From: Cupriavidus malaysiensis
Lineage (GTDB): Bacteria; Pseudomonadota; Gammaproteobacteria; Burkholderiales; Burkholderiaceae
Length of the DNA: 64,000 nucleotides
Assembly: GCF_001854325.1 (NCBI RefSeq)
Contig: NZ_CP017756.1
Coordinates: 112,880 to 176,879, forward strand
Reading direction: 5' to 3'
This document shows, one piece after another, positions 1-8,553 of the stretch. The position numbers and the translations under genes were made by a program. The notes below the pieces were generated by a model, which made no database searches, was not told the origin of the DNA, and saw only the letters and a program-made list of their open reading frames with translations. The stretch's first letter is position 1. Each line of letters begins with the position of its first letter.

Positions 1-594
1 ATGGCGGGCCGCAGCCGCCTCGACGCCGGCGCGGTGGATGTCGTCGAGCGGGCGGTAGAGCAGGTGGAGCGCCATCCAGGCGCGACCGGCAAAGGTCGCC
101 GAGATCCAGACGGCCTGTGCGTCCAACTGGTCGGCCGGCGCGCAGTAATCGGGCGTGAACAGTACCAGGCAGTCTGGCAGGCCGCGCAAGTGGGAGTAAG
201 GCGCCTCGGGCGCGGCCAGGTCCCGCATGGTCAGATGGTAGCTGCCCTTGGCGGCCCGGGTGCGCGCCAGCGTGATGAGTTCGCACAGGTTGCCGTAGCC
301 GGCGCGGTTGCGCGCGAGCGCGACGAAGGAGAGGGCTGGGCTACCGTCGGCATTCTTGAGACGGAAGCTGGCGCCGACCACCAGCTTCAGGCCGTGCTGC
401 TTGGCGACCGTATGGGCGCGCACGATGCCGGCCAGCGAGCATTCGTCGGTGATCGCGAGCGCTTGATAGCCCAGCGCCACGGCGCGCTCCGCCAGCTCTT
501 CCGCCCGCGAGGCGCCGTGCAGGAAGGAAAAGTTCGAGAGGCAGTGCAGCTCGGCGTAGTCGGGTAGGCCGACGCCGGAAGGTTGGGGCAGCAT
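1..594 (-). CDS. dnaE2: Error-prone DNA polymerase DnaE2 (ImuC), N-terminal part
   Basis: The frame is open from an ATG at 594 to the window edge, giving 198 residues of the N-terminus. It begins MLPQPSGVGLPDYAELHC and continues LSNFSFLHGASRAEELAERA, then ALAITDECSLAG, the PHP domain of C-family DNA polymerase alpha subunits. The start lies 9 bp after the imuB stop, so it is the third gene of the imuA-imuB-dnaE2 operon. In this family DnaE2 carries out translesion synthesis after DNA damage, helped by ImuA and ImuB. The polymerase core lies outside the window, so it cannot be judged intact. Naming rests on the PHP sequence plus the operon. Confidence 0.9.
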   Translation of the reverse strand, partial: MLPQPSGVGLPDYAELHCLSNFSFLHGASRAEELAERAVALGYQALAITDECSLAGIVRAHTVAKQHGLKLVVGASFRLKNADGSPALSFVALARNRAGYGNLCELITLARTRAAKGSYHLTMRDLAAPEAPYSHLRGLPDCLVLFTPDYCAPADQLDAQAVWISATFAGRAWMALHLLYRPLDDIHRAGVEAAAARH

Positions 595-603
595 GGCGAC
601 GCC

Positions 604-2067
604 TCAGCCAAAGAGCCCGTGCAAGTACCAGTGCGCGGCGTCGCCCTCGCGGCTGCCCATGCGCTCCTGGAACACCCAGTAACAGGTGTGGTCCTGGCCC
701 TCGGCAACGTAGTAGTCCCGCGTCACCACCTCGCCGGCCCACCAGCCGGCCTCGATGCGTTCGGGCGGGGAGACCATGCGCAGCGGCGAGCCGTAGTACG
801 GGCGGTGGTCGCGCTCCAGCAACGGAATCGGCTTATCGAGCAGCCAAGCCGGGCGGGGCAATGCCGGCGCAGGCCCGCCCGCGGCCACCTTGGTGCCGGC
901 GGGCACCCAGGTGTTGGCAACCTCGGGCCGGTAGTCTGCCTGCAGGGCGGGCTGCAGCACGCGCTCGGCGCCCAGCCGCGCGGTGAGCAGCTCCAACAGC
1001 CGGGCATGGTCCTCGGGCGTTCCGCCTGGCTCCGGGAACAAGCTTTCGCTCGGCGGCGCCAGCGGTTGCGTGTCGACGGCGGCCAGGTGGACCGCAATCA
1101 TCGGCGCGTCGACAGCCAGCCGCGCGAGGCGCTCGCGCAGCAGGCGGTTCAGGTGAGCGGCGTGCCAACTCGGCTCGGCCAGCGCTACCTCGACCACGGT
1201 CGGCGGGATGGCCTCGCGGCCGCGCTCGTGCTGCAGCGACACGGCGAAGCGGGTCACGGCCAGGTGCCGCGCGGTGAGCCATCCCACCAGCTGCTCGATC
1301 AGGCCGCCGGCGTAGGCGAGGGTAGCCTCGGCGTGTTCGATGCGGTCGGGCAGTTCCACGCGCGCGGCGAACGTTGGCGGGGCCTCCAGCCAGTCGAATA
1401 CCTCGGCGGCCTCGCCCAGGGCGCGGTCCAAAGCCTCATTGATCGCCGCGCCGCAGCGGCGCTGCAGGCCGGCGCGCGGCAGGCGGCGCAGGTCGCCCAG
1501 CGTGCGGCAGCCCAGACCGTCCAGCCAGTCGGCGTGCGGCCGTGCCGCCGGCAGCACCGCGGCGGGAAGGGTTGCCAACTGGCGGCCGAGACCGGCCGGC
1601 TTGAGCGCGACGCCGCCGCCGGCGCGCGCGAGCAGCCAAGCGCCTTGCGCCGTCGGTGCGCAGCCAACCGCCACCGTGTACCCGAGCGCTTCGGCCGTGG
1701 CACGCATGCGCGCGCGCAGCCGGCGCGCACCGCCGAACAGCCGCAGGCTGGCCGACACGTCGACCAGAACGGCATCTTCCTCAGCCTCGACCACGGATGG
1801 CGAGAACTGGAGCAGGGCGAGCGCGAAGGCGCGAAGGCCTTCCGCCTCGCGTGTGGGTGCCCGTTCGAGGAGCACGGTCTGAGGGGCGATGGTCTGCACG
1901 CCGCCGCGGCGCATCTGCGCCCGCACGCCGGCGGCGGCAGCCAGCGCGGAGGCCAGATGGACCCGGTCCTTGTCGAGGACCGCGACGGCCAGCTCAGTGG
2001 ACCAGCGTGGCCGGAAGACTTCCAGGCACAGGCGCGGTAGGCGCAGGCAGATCCAAAGGCGATACAT
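604..2067 (-). CDS. imuB: ImuB, Y-family polymerase-like SOS mutagenesis protein
   Basis: A 487-residue protein in the usual ImuB size range. It has the Y-family layout, but ImuB proteins are known to lack the catalytic acidic residues and act as the hub joining DnaE2, ImuA and the beta clamp. The N-terminal MYRLWICLRLPRLCLE, the central LVDVSASLRLFGG and the HhH-like LDGLGCRTLGDLRRLPRAGL are typical. A candidate clamp-binding motif QLATLP sits near residues 163-168, and the C-terminus (DYYVAEGQDHTCYWVFQER) is characteristic. The start overlaps the imuA end by about 74 bp and dnaE2 follows after 9 bp, so translation is probably coupled. It should be SOS-induced from the LexA boxes before imuA. 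Confidence 0.92.
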   Translation of the reverse strand: MYRLWICLRLPRLCLEVFRPRWSTELAVAVLDKDRVHLASALAAAAGVRAQMRRGGVQTIAPQTVLLERAPTREAEGLRAFALALLQFSPSVVEAEEDAVLVDVSASLRLFGGARRLRARMRATAEALGYTVAVGCAPTAQGAWLLARAGGGVALKPAGLGRQLATLPAAVLPAARPHADWLDGLGCRTLGDLRRLPRAGLQRRCGAAINEALDRALGEAAEVFDWLEAPPTFAARVELPDRIEHAEATLAYAGGLIEQLVGWLTARHLAVTRFAVSLQHERGREAIPPTVVEVALAEPSWHAAHLNRLLRERLARLAVDAPMIAVHLAAVDTQPLAPPSESLFPEPGGTPEDHARLLELLTARLGAERVLQPALQADYRPEVANTWVPAGTKVAAGGPAPALPRPAWLLDKPIPLLERDHRPYYGSPLRMVSPPERIEAGWWAGEVVTRDYYVAEGQDHTCYWVFQERMGSREGDAAHWYLHGLFG

Positions 2068-2698
2068 GGCGGCGAAGCAGGATGGGCGAGGGTTCCAGCG
2101 GTACCAAGACAGGCTTGTCCTGCTGCGGCCCGCGCCGCTTGAAAAAGGTCAGCTCGGCGCCTCCGGCAGCCGGCGCTATGCCGATGCGTAGCGGCGCGGG
2201 CGATGCGTCGCGCGCACAGGTGGCCGGCCGCATCAGGTAGAACAGCGTATCGCCAGCTTGGGCGGCCAGATTGAGACGGCGCAGCGCATCGTTGCGCAGG
2301 TGCTGCGACCAGAACAGCAGGGCGCCGCACGTGCCGGCGCGCAGAATCTGCTCGGCGGACCAAAGAGCGTCGGCGGTGCGCTCGCTGCGCAGCCACAGCA
2401 ACTGAGCCGGCGGCAGTCCCCAGTTGGCCAGGGCCAGCCCCTGGGGCGCGTGGGGCGGGTCCAGAAGTACGATCGGGCGCGGAGCCAGGCTGGCCAGCGC
2501 TGGGCGCAACAGGCGCAACTCACCCACGCCCGCCTGGCGCACCAGCAATTCCACCAGCGTGCCCGTCGGCCAGCCCCCGCCCGGCAACTCGCCGGCCAAC
2601 GCGGCGTAGCCCGTGGGTACGGTGCGGCCGGCTGCCCGCGCCAACTGTGATGCGAGCCAGAGGCATGGATGGATGGTTTCGGGGGCGGGCGCGGTCAT
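1994..2698 (-). CDS. imuA: ImuA, RecA-like accessory protein of the SOS mutasome
   Basis: A 234-residue RecA/SulA-like protein. The ATG at 2698 (MTAPAPETIHPCLW) is chosen because AGGA lies just upstream and because the longer frame, starting at 2743, would run through a LexA box. Family features include LPGGGWPTGTLVELL near the N-terminus, PIVLLDPPHAPQGLALANWG, and FFKRRGPQQDKPVLVPL near the C-terminus. ImuA is needed with ImuB and DnaE2 for damage-induced mutagenesis. It is the first gene of a LexA-controlled operon; its 3' end overlaps imuB. Confidence 0.9.
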   Translation of the reverse strand: MTAPAPETIHPCLWLASQLARAAGRTVPTGYAALAGELPGGGWPTGTLVELLVRQAGVGELRLLRPALASLAPRPIVLLDPPHAPQGLALANWGLPPAQLLWLRSERTADALWSAEQILRAGTCGALLFWSQHLRNDALRRLNLAAQAGDTLFYLMRPATCARDASPAPLRIGIAPAAGGAELTFFKRRGPQQDKPVLVPLEPSPILLRRHVSPLDLPAPTAPVPGSLPATLVH

Positions 2699-2722
2699 GG
2701 CGGGTTCCTGCCAAACACGATA

Positions 2723-2738
2723 CTGTATGAATATACAG
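2723..2738 (-). promoter_or_regulatory. LexA box 1 (SOS operator)
   Basis: CTGTATGAATATACAG matches the gamma/betaproteobacterial LexA consensus CTGT-N8-ACAG exactly. It lies 25 bp upstream of the imuA start codon, a position suited to repression of the mutasome operon. Confidence 0.93.
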
Positions 2739-2747
2739 TCCATTGTA

Positions 2748-2763
2748 CTGTTTATTTATACAG
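2748..2763 (-). promoter_or_regulatory. LexA box 2 (SOS operator)
   Basis: CTGTTTATTTATACAG is a second exact CTGT-N8-ACAG match, 25 bp centre-to-centre from box 1. That is a little over two helical turns, so two LexA dimers could bind on similar faces. It sits between imuA and the divergent gene at 2834 and may control both. Confidence 0.92.
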
Positions 2764-2833
2764 CAATCGAGCCAATTGCCACTCCGACCAGCTCGGTGCA
2801 TAGTGCTCCACACCACGACGGAAGCCAACCGAC

Positions 2834-3544
2834 ATGAACGATACGAACGACTCCCGCCTGCGCGTCGCGCTGCAGGCCGGCTCTATCCCAATGCGCCGGG
2901 CCCCTCTGCTAGGCCCGGACTTCCTCGGCGCCGACGACGCCGAGCGCTACGCGATCTACACGGAGCCACAGGATGCGCCAGGCAGGGCCGAACTCCTGGC
3001 GACGCTGCGCGCCAAGCTGGCCAGAGACGCGACGACGCTGCCTTGGACCGGCGAGCCGATGCTTGGCGAAACTCTGGAGGATGAAGATTGGTCGGTTGGC
3101 GTGGCAGAAGAAGTCAGCCTGTCGAGCGACGATCTGGACGAGGTGGTTGGCCAGATCGTCAACTACCGGCTCATCCTGACGCGCGATCTGGATCCGATTG
3201 GCTTCTGCACGTTCGCGATCAACCTCGACGACTATGGGGCGCTGTTCGCGACGCTGTGTGAAGCGTGGATCGAGGGGCCGTACCGGGATGCCGGGCTGGG
3301 ACTCGGCTTCATGCAGCAAATGGCGGACGCGATCTACGCCGCGGTCGCTGAATTGGACGATCGGCTCGCCGGCGGACCGGCGCTCGAGCTCGATATCGCG
3401 ATCGGTCGAGAGCTTTCGACCGGTACCGTCGAATCCCTACTGCAGGCTTGCCTTGAGATCCTTGGGGAGCGGTTCCAATCGCCAGAACTGTCTGGCGCAC
3501 CGCGGCTTAGCAGTATTCGACTGGGATCGCTTGCTATCAACTAG
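2834..3544 (+). CDS. Hypothetical protein, divergent from imuA
   Basis: A 236-residue soluble, acidic protein starting at ATG 2834. I do not recognise the family. It has no signal peptide or membrane segment; a central stretch (DLDPIGFCTFAINLDDYGALFATLCEA) alternates hydrophobic strands and turns, and the C-terminal half is mostly helical. It is transcribed away from imuA, and its promoter region would contain both LexA boxes about 70-110 bp upstream, so SOS co-regulation is possible but unproven. Codon usage resembles its neighbours. Confidence 0.7.
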   Translation: MNDTNDSRLRVALQAGSIPMRRAPLLGPDFLGADDAERYAIYTEPQDAPGRAELLATLRAKLARDATTLPWTGEPMLGETLEDEDWSVGVAEEVSLSSDDLDEVVGQIVNYRLILTRDLDPIGFCTFAINLDDYGALFATLCEAWIEGPYRDAGLGLGFMQQMADAIYAAVAELDDRLAGGPALELDIAIGRELSTGTVESLLQACLEILGERFQSPELSGAPRLSSIRLGSLAIN

Positions 3545-3654
3545 GACCCGCTAGTTCGTCTCGACAGGTTCGCTAGAATAGATTTGGTTGCGTTCGAAAC
3601 CAATTTACCATAAAAACTCTTATGCGCGAAACGAATGTTACGGCCAAATAGTAT

Positions 3655-5182
3655 TGTCGTACTTGGGCCAATTAGAACTGTCGCAGTGCTTGCCAGTCCT
3701 GGCAAGCTGGCGGCTTTCCGTCCGTCCGAGACTGGAGGCCGCCATGGGCAAGCCCGAGATTCTGACCGTGACGATGCGCGAACTGGACCGACTCAAGGTG
3801 ATACAGGCCGTGGTGGAGCACGGCCTGGCGGTCTGGCGCGCCGCCGAGAAGCTGGGCTTGTCGCGCCGGCAGGTGGAGCGCTTGGCGCAGCGGTACCGGG
3901 CGGATGGGCCGAGCGGCCTCGCTTCGCGCAAGCGCGGCCGCCCCGGCAACCGCCAGTTGCCGCCTGGCCTGGAGTCTCGCGTGTGCGGACTGATCCGTGA
4001 CAGCTACGCCGACTTCGGCCCAACGCTGGCCGCCGAGAAACTGCGGGAGCGTCATGGCATCGACCTGGCCAAGGAAACGGTGCGCCGGATCATGGTCGAC
4101 GCGGGCTTCTGGGTGCCGCGCAGGCAGCGCCCGCCCAAGGTCCACCAGCCGCGCAATCGGCGGGCGTGCCTGGGCCAGCTGGTCCAGATCGACGGCAGCG
4201 ACCACCACTGGTTCGAAGACCGCGCGCCGGCGTGCACGCTGCTGGTCTATGTCGACGACGCCACCGGCCGGCTGATGCAGCTGCTGTTCGTGCCGACCGA
4301 GTCGACCCCCGCCTATTTCACCGCCACCCGGGCCTATCTCGAGCGGCACGGCAAGCCGCAGGCGTTCTATTCGGACAAGTTCAGCGTGTTCCGGGTCAGC
4401 GCTAAGGCCAACGCCGAAGGCCGAGGCTATACGCAGTTCGGACGGGCGTTGTTCGAGCTGAATATCGACATCCTGTGCGCCAATTGCAGCCAGGCCAAGG
4501 GCCGCGTCGAACGGATGCACGGCACGCTGCAGGACCGCCTGGTCAAGGAGCTGCGGTTGCGCGGCATCAGCTCGATGGACGCCGCCAACGCCTATGCGCC
4601 GACGTTTATCGCGGACTTCAACGCGCGCTTTGCCAAGGTGCCAAAGAGCGATTTCAACGCGCACCGGCCGCTGCGTGGCGACGAGGATCTGGAACGAATC
4701 TTCAGCTGGCGCGAGTGGCGCAAGGTGTCGGCCAGCCTCACGCTGCAATACGACAAGGTGATGTACCTGCTGGAGGACCGGCCCGAGCACCGCCGCCTGA
4801 TCCATCGCTACATCGAAGTGGCCGACTATCCGGACGGGCACGTGGAACTGTGGGCCGATGGCGCTGCCCTGCCCTACACCACCTACCACCGGCTCTCGGA
4901 GATCGACCAGGGCGCCATCGTGGAAAACAAGCGGCTGGGGCACGTGCTGGATATCGCCGCCCAGGTACAAGCGCTGCGCGACGACCGGCATCAGGCCGGC
5001 CCGTCGCGGACGCTGCAGGGCGAGCCACCACGGCCGCAGCACCCGCCGGGGCACGTAAAGCGTCAGCGGCTGATCAATCGGATCGACCTGGAGCGGGCGA
5101 TCAAGGGTACGCCCCGGCCCTAGTTGGCCGCTTGCTGCCCGATAGCGGACGCCGGGCCCGCCCGATGCTGAAGGGCGGCTAC
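3655..5182 (+). mobile_element. ISNCY-like insertion sequence, copy 1
   Basis: Bounds are estimated by comparison with copy 2. Both share TGTCGTACTTGGG at the left (3655 here, 6470 in copy 2) and near-identical DNA past the transposase stop through GGGCGGCTAC (5182 here, 7991 in copy 2). The unit is therefore about 1.53 kb with one transposase gene. The left end carries two related half-sites about 20 bp apart (TGTCGTACTT then ACTGTCGCA), which may bind transposase. Exact terminal repeats and target duplications were not established. Confidence 0.7.
3744..5123 (+). CDS. ISNCY-family DDE transposase, copy 1
   Basis: A 459-residue transposase starting at MGKPEILTVTMRELDRLK; a longer frame upstream enters the IS end. 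The N-terminal helix-turn-helix (WRAAEKLGLSRRQVERLAQRY) is followed by an rve integrase core with visible acidic residues in VQIDGSDHHWF, YSDKFSVFR and KGRVERMHGTLQDRLVKEL. The C-terminus ends in a basic tail (GHVKRQRLINRIDLERAIKG). Length and motifs fit the ISNCY (IS1202-type) group. The reading frame is intact. It has the same length as the copy at 6553 but differs strongly in the first 81 residues. Confidence 0.92.
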   Translation: MGKPEILTVTMRELDRLKVIQAVVEHGLAVWRAAEKLGLSRRQVERLAQRYRADGPSGLASRKRGRPGNRQLPPGLESRVCGLIRDSYADFGPTLAAEKLRERHGIDLAKETVRRIMVDAGFWVPRRQRPPKVHQPRNRRACLGQLVQIDGSDHHWFEDRAPACTLLVYVDDATGRLMQLLFVPTESTPAYFTATRAYLERHGKPQAFYSDKFSVFRVSAKANAEGRGYTQFGRALFELNIDILCANCSQAKGRVERMHGTLQDRLVKELRLRGISSMDAANAYAPTFIADFNARFAKVPKSDFNAHRPLRGDEDLERIFSWREWRKVSASLTLQYDKVMYLLEDRPEHRRLIHRYIEVADYPDGHVELWADGAALPYTTYHRLSEIDQGAIVENKRLGHVLDIAAQVQALRDDRHQAGPSRTLQGEPPRPQHPPGHVKRQRLINRIDLERAIKGTPRP

Positions 5183-5281
5183 CGACCCTAAGCATTCATT
5201 GGGCAACCTGGTAGTGGTGACCGCCACCGAACCCTTAGCGGTCAGTCGTCCTTGCTGGAAGCAGACATTCCATGCGTCGGA

Positions 5282-5617
5282 TTAAATCACCCGAGGAACC
5301 CCAGGAGTTCGAGTTGCGCGGGTCTCTCCCGCGATCAGGCTGTCGAGCATTCCGTCGAACTCTCGGGCCAATTTAAGGTGTTGGCGCACGGAAGGCAGAT
5401 ACTCCGCTCGACTTGTTATGGCACTTACGGTCGACCGGAGGGTGCGCAGAATCTGCTTTGACACGCAGTATTCATGCTGAAGTCCCTCACCCTTCTGCCA
5501 TAGATATTCCTTGAGGGCATCAAATGCTGAGGGATCGAAACTGTCGGCCGTGAGAAGCTTGCCGACAGAGCGATCCACCAACTCATCCAGTTTGATATCA
5601 AAATCGTTTTCCGACAT
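5282..5617 (-). CDS. Small hypothetical protein between IS copies
   Basis: A 111-residue soluble, mostly helical protein (MSENDFDIKLDELVDRSVGK). A good ribosome site, GAAGGACG, precedes the ATG at 5617. No known motif, signal or membrane segment was seen. It lies alone between the two IS copies, on the opposite strand, with a second small minus-strand gene upstream. Small acidic proteins in such IS-broken islands are sometimes immunity proteins, but nothing here shows that. Confidence 0.55.
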   Translation of the reverse strand: MSENDFDIKLDELVDRSVGKLLTADSFDPSAFDALKEYLWQKGEGLQHEYCVSKQILRTLRSTVSAITSRAEYLPSVRQHLKLAREFDGMLDSLIAGETRATRTPGVPRVI

Positions 5618-5707
5618 AAGCGTCCTTCGGTTCCTGCGTCGCTAATGCGTCGCATATCAGCGGAGGAGTATAGCGATTGTCCAGCGGTGACTGTCCCCGA
5701 TTGGCCG

Positions 5708-5902
5708 TCAGTCGCCATCTAAAGGGGCCGTCCAACTTGGTCGAAGTCCGCGCGAATGCTCGTCGCGCACCTTCTCCAGCGATGCCTTGTCACCCATCTC
5801 CGCTTCAATTTCTCCGATGCATCCCCAACAATCGCCACCGCAGTCCACGGACAATGGATCGTCGCCTCGATTCAGTTCACGCGCGCAAATCTGGCATCTC
5901 AT
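5708..5902 (-). CDS. Small cysteine-rich (putative zinc-binding) protein
   Basis: A 64-residue protein from the ATG at 5902, with GGAG seven bases upstream. It begins MRCQICARELNRGDDP and continues VDCGGDCWGCIGEIEAE, so CxxC and CxxxCxxC groups could bind one metal ion. The rest is charged. I recognise this as a recurrent hypothetical type but cannot assign a function. It is followed on the same strand, after about 90 bp, by the 111-residue protein. Confidence 0.6.
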   Translation of the reverse strand: MRCQICARELNRGDDPLSVDCGGDCWGCIGEIEAEMGDKASLEKVRDEHSRGLRPSWTAPLDGD

Positions 5903-6335
5903 TGTCAAACTCCGAGGATAGATGTAATTCCGATATTGGCTACATTCTGCCTTCATTAGACTGTTCGCCTCGAGCGCCTAATGAAAGCCTGAAGGTCCAT
6001 GGACATCACTGCGGCAATCAGTTCAGTAATGTTGGTATGCCGCCCGGAAGGGGCGGCTGCGGCGAACGCTTCTCAGGATTGTGTGCAATCAGGGCCCTCA
6101 TGTCGAGTGCCGGCTTCTGGCCGAACCCGGTCGGCAGCCGCCTGGTCGCCACCGATCGGAGCCAAGCGTCCCTGACCGGTCTGGCCGAGGCGCGACACCT
6201 TGCGGAGCGCGTCCGCGCGATAGCCCCGGCTTGAGCGCGCGGCCCCGCAGCCCCCCCCCGCCAGCACGCGGTCAGTTGAACTGAGCCCACCGCGCGGCCA
6301 CCACCCCACCTGGCGCGGGTCTCCGTCGCGTCAGG
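5903..6335. other. Gene-free stretch before repeat R1
   Basis: No frame here has a convincing start, ribosome site or protein-like composition. A C-rich tract at about 6246-6262 lies near the beginning of repeat R1. The stretch is probably decayed DNA between cargo and IS-derived sequence. Confidence 0.5.
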
Positions 6336-6450
6336 CCAGCCTCACCGAGCAACCCAGCCAAAGCCCGCCAAGCCCGCACAAACCGCACGCCCGTGCCGAC
6401 ATTTGAATGTAGCCAGCCACGCGACAACTGAGAACCGCCTGGACAACGAA
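6336..6450 (+). repeat. IS-associated repeat R1
   Basis: First of three copies of a 110-220 bp repeat. Diagnostic pieces are CAAACCGCACGCCCGTGCCG, ACATTTGAATGTAGCCAGCC and GAGAACCGCCTGGACAACGA. The other copies are at about 8672-8890 and 10250-10490. Here it ends about 20 bp before the left end of IS copy 2. Confidence 0.8.
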
Positions 6451-6469
6451 TGTTGGGCATTTTTTCTAA

Positions 6470-7991
6470 TGTCGTACTTGGGATGAATTCAAATGTCGTA
6501 CCCCAGGATTGTGCGAAGCTAGCCACCTTTGTGGCCAGCCAGGGGCACGAGCATGGGCCGACCCGAGACGATCACCATGAGCATGCGGGAGCTGGATCGG
6601 TGCAAGGTCATCGAGGCCGTCGTGCAGGACGGCCTGATGGTCTGGCGCGCCGCCGAGAAGCTGGGGATCTCCAAGCGCCAGGTCGAGCGACTGGTGCAAC
6701 GCTACCGGCAGGACGGCCCGCGCGGCCTCGTATCGCGCAAATGGGGCCAACCTGGCCATCGCCAGTTGCCGCTCGGCCTGGAGTCGCGCGTGCGCGGTTT
6801 GATCCGCGACAGCTACGCGGATTTCGGTCCGACGCTGGCGGCCGAGAAGCTGCGCGAGCGCCACGGCATCGACCTAGCCAAGGAAACGGTGCGCCGGATC
6901 ATGGTCGACGCGGGCTTCTGGGTGCCGCGCAGGCAGCGCCCGCCCAAGGTCCACCAGCCGCGCAACCGGCGGGCGTGCCTGGGCGAGCTGGTCCAGATCG
7001 ACGGCAGCGATCACCGCTGGTTTGAGGGCCGCGCGCCGGCCTGTACGCTGCTGGTGTACGTCGACGACGCCACCGGCCGGCTGATGCAGCTGCTGTTCGT
7101 GCCGACCGAGTCGACCCCCGCCTATTTCACCGCCACCCGGGCCTACCTCGAGCGGCACGGCAAGCCACAGGCGTTCTATTCGGACAAGTTCAGCGTGTTC
7201 CGGGTCAACACCAAGGCGAATGCCGAAGGCTGCGGCTACACGCAGTTCGGGCGCGCGTTGTTCGAGCTGAATATCGACAGCCTCTGTGCCAATTCCAGCC
7301 AGGCCAAGGGCCGCGTCGAACGGATGAACGGCACGCTGCAGGACCGCCTGGTCAAGGAGCTACGGTTGCGCGGCATCAGCTCGATGGACGCCGCCAACGC
7401 CTATGCGCCGACGTTCATCGCGGACTTCAACGCGCGCTTTGCCAAGGAGCCAAAGAGCGATTTCAACGCGCACCGGCCGCTGCGTGGCGACGAGGATCTG
7501 GAACGAATCTTCAGCTGGCGCGAGTGGCGCAAGGTGTCGGCTAGCCTCACGCTGCAATACGACAAGGTGATGTACCTGCTGGAGGACCGCCCCGAGCACC
7601 GCCGCCTGATCCACCGCTACATCGAGGTGGCCGACTATCCGGACGGGCACGTGGAGCTGTGGGCCGACGGCGCTGCCCTGCCCTACACCACCTACCACCG
7701 GCTCTCGGAGATCGACCAGGGCGCCATCGTGGAGAACAAGCGGCTGGGGCACGTGCTGGATATCGCCGCCCAGGTACAAGCGCTGCGCGACGACCGGCAT
7801 CAGGCCGGCCCGTCGCGGACGCTGGCCGGCGAGCCACCGCGGCCGCAGCACCCGCCGGGGCACGTGAAGCGTCAGCGGTTGATCAACCGGCTGGACCTGG
7901 AGCGGGCGATCAAAGGCACGCCCCGGCCCTAATTGGCCGCTTGCTGCCCGATAGCGGACGCCGGGCCCGCCCGATGCCGAAGGGCGGCTAC
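6470..7991 (+). mobile_element. ISNCY-like insertion sequence, copy 2
   Basis: About 1.52 kb. The left end TGTCGTACTTGGG is followed about 20 bp later by a second half-site, AAATGTCGTACC. Right-hand identity with copy 1 runs to 7991. The element contains one transposase gene. It abuts repeat R1 on its left. Confidence 0.7.
6553..7932 (+). CDS. ISNCY-family DDE transposase, copy 2
   Basis: A 459-residue transposase from MGRPETITMSMRELDRCK, identical in length to copy 1. The same features are present: helix-turn-helix (WRAAEKLGISKRQVERLVQRY), then catalytic acids in VQIDGSDHRWF, YSDKFSVFR and KGRVERMNGTLQDRLVKEL. About 20 substitutions against copy 1 fall in the first 81 residues, but only about a dozen in the remaining 378. 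The frame is intact. Confidence 0.92.
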   Translation: MGRPETITMSMRELDRCKVIEAVVQDGLMVWRAAEKLGISKRQVERLVQRYRQDGPRGLVSRKWGQPGHRQLPLGLESRVRGLIRDSYADFGPTLAAEKLRERHGIDLAKETVRRIMVDAGFWVPRRQRPPKVHQPRNRRACLGELVQIDGSDHRWFEGRAPACTLLVYVDDATGRLMQLLFVPTESTPAYFTATRAYLERHGKPQAFYSDKFSVFRVNTKANAEGCGYTQFGRALFELNIDSLCANSSQAKGRVERMNGTLQDRLVKELRLRGISSMDAANAYAPTFIADFNARFAKEPKSDFNAHRPLRGDEDLERIFSWREWRKVSASLTLQYDKVMYLLEDRPEHRRLIHRYIEVADYPDGHVELWADGAALPYTTYHRLSEIDQGAIVENKRLGHVLDIAAQVQALRDDRHQAGPSRTLAGEPPRPQHPPGHVKRQRLINRLDLERAIKGTPRP

Positions 7992-8265
7992 TGCCCCCCT
8001 TGTCACCGAGAGACCTCGGCCGCGATGAATGCTATCGGTAGAGGGCTGCTCAGTCGCGACACGGCCATATGTGCGATGTCCGACATGCAGGCAATTGCTT
8101 TGGGCTTCGGGGTGTGGCACGGTAAGACGCTGAACTGACCTGATGGTCAGGGGGCTCAGTACAGATTGGGGGGGGGAATGAATAAACATGTATTGGTGCT
8201 GAGCAACACACGGCCGCGAAAATACGAACGGTCAAAGGAAAATCGATCAATACCAAGAGGACTCC
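7992..8265. other. Spacer between IS copy 2 and cargo gene
   Basis: No gene was recognised. A G-run lies at about 8167-8174. The last 40 bp supply the promoter or leader of the small membrane protein at 8266, with GAGGACTCC just before its ATG. Confidence 0.45.
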
Positions 8266-8553
8266 ATGTCGCCGCGACGTAAGTTCTACATCATCTTCTT
8301 TGGGTTCTGGATCGCGTGGTTGACCTGCGGCTACCTTGCTGGCGCCCGGAAAATCGGTGTGATGGTACCGGTTATGCTCATCCTCATGATCGCGTTCGCT
8401 ATATGGAATGCGATCTTCCGGTGTCCAAGATGCGGAACACCTTATCTATATTTCTTCGTGGGTCCTTTCGTGGCTCCAAGGTGGATGCCCAAGGCGTGCA
8501 AGAAATGTAGCTGGCCATCAAGTAAGTGCTATTGCAAGAACGATCACCCATGA
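8266..8553 (+). CDS. Small membrane protein with C-terminal zinc ribbon
   Basis: A 95-residue protein. Two hydrophobic segments (about residues 7-25 and 31-49) are followed by a cytosol-type zinc ribbon with CPRCGTPY near residue 53 and CKKC near residue 78. A further CYC lies at the C-terminus. The ribosome site GAGGACTCC sits directly before the ATG. This arrangement of two membrane helices plus a ribbon is common in small bacterial proteins of unknown role. It is isolated between IS copy 2 and repeat R2, so it is cargo of the accessory zone. Confidence 0.65.
   Translation: MSPRRKFYIIFFGFWIAWLTCGYLAGARKIGVMVPVMLILMIAFAIWNAIFRCPRCGTPYLYFFVGPFVAPRWMPKACKKCSWPSSKCYCKNDHP

Noticed and set aside
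1..567. Plus-strand open frame at the left edge
   Set aside because: It is antisense to dnaE2, whose PHP-domain sequence is unmistakable; its own translation is Arg/Gly/Ala-rich shadow sequence.
583..2040. Long plus-strand frame opposite imuB
   Set aside because: High-GC shadow of a well-supported gene; no ribosome site and no recognisable protein features.
2699..2743. Longer N-terminus of ImuA
   Set aside because: It would place the start codon inside the operator region and has no ribosome site; the ATG at 2698 does.
3672..5195. Long minus-strand frame opposite transposase copy 1
   Set aside because: Antisense shadow; the plus-strand frame has the DDE motifs, and both IS copies show the same antisense opening.
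5677..6234. Plus-strand 185-residue frame between IS copies
   Set aside because: Covers the small zinc-binding gene on the other strand; composition is not protein-like.
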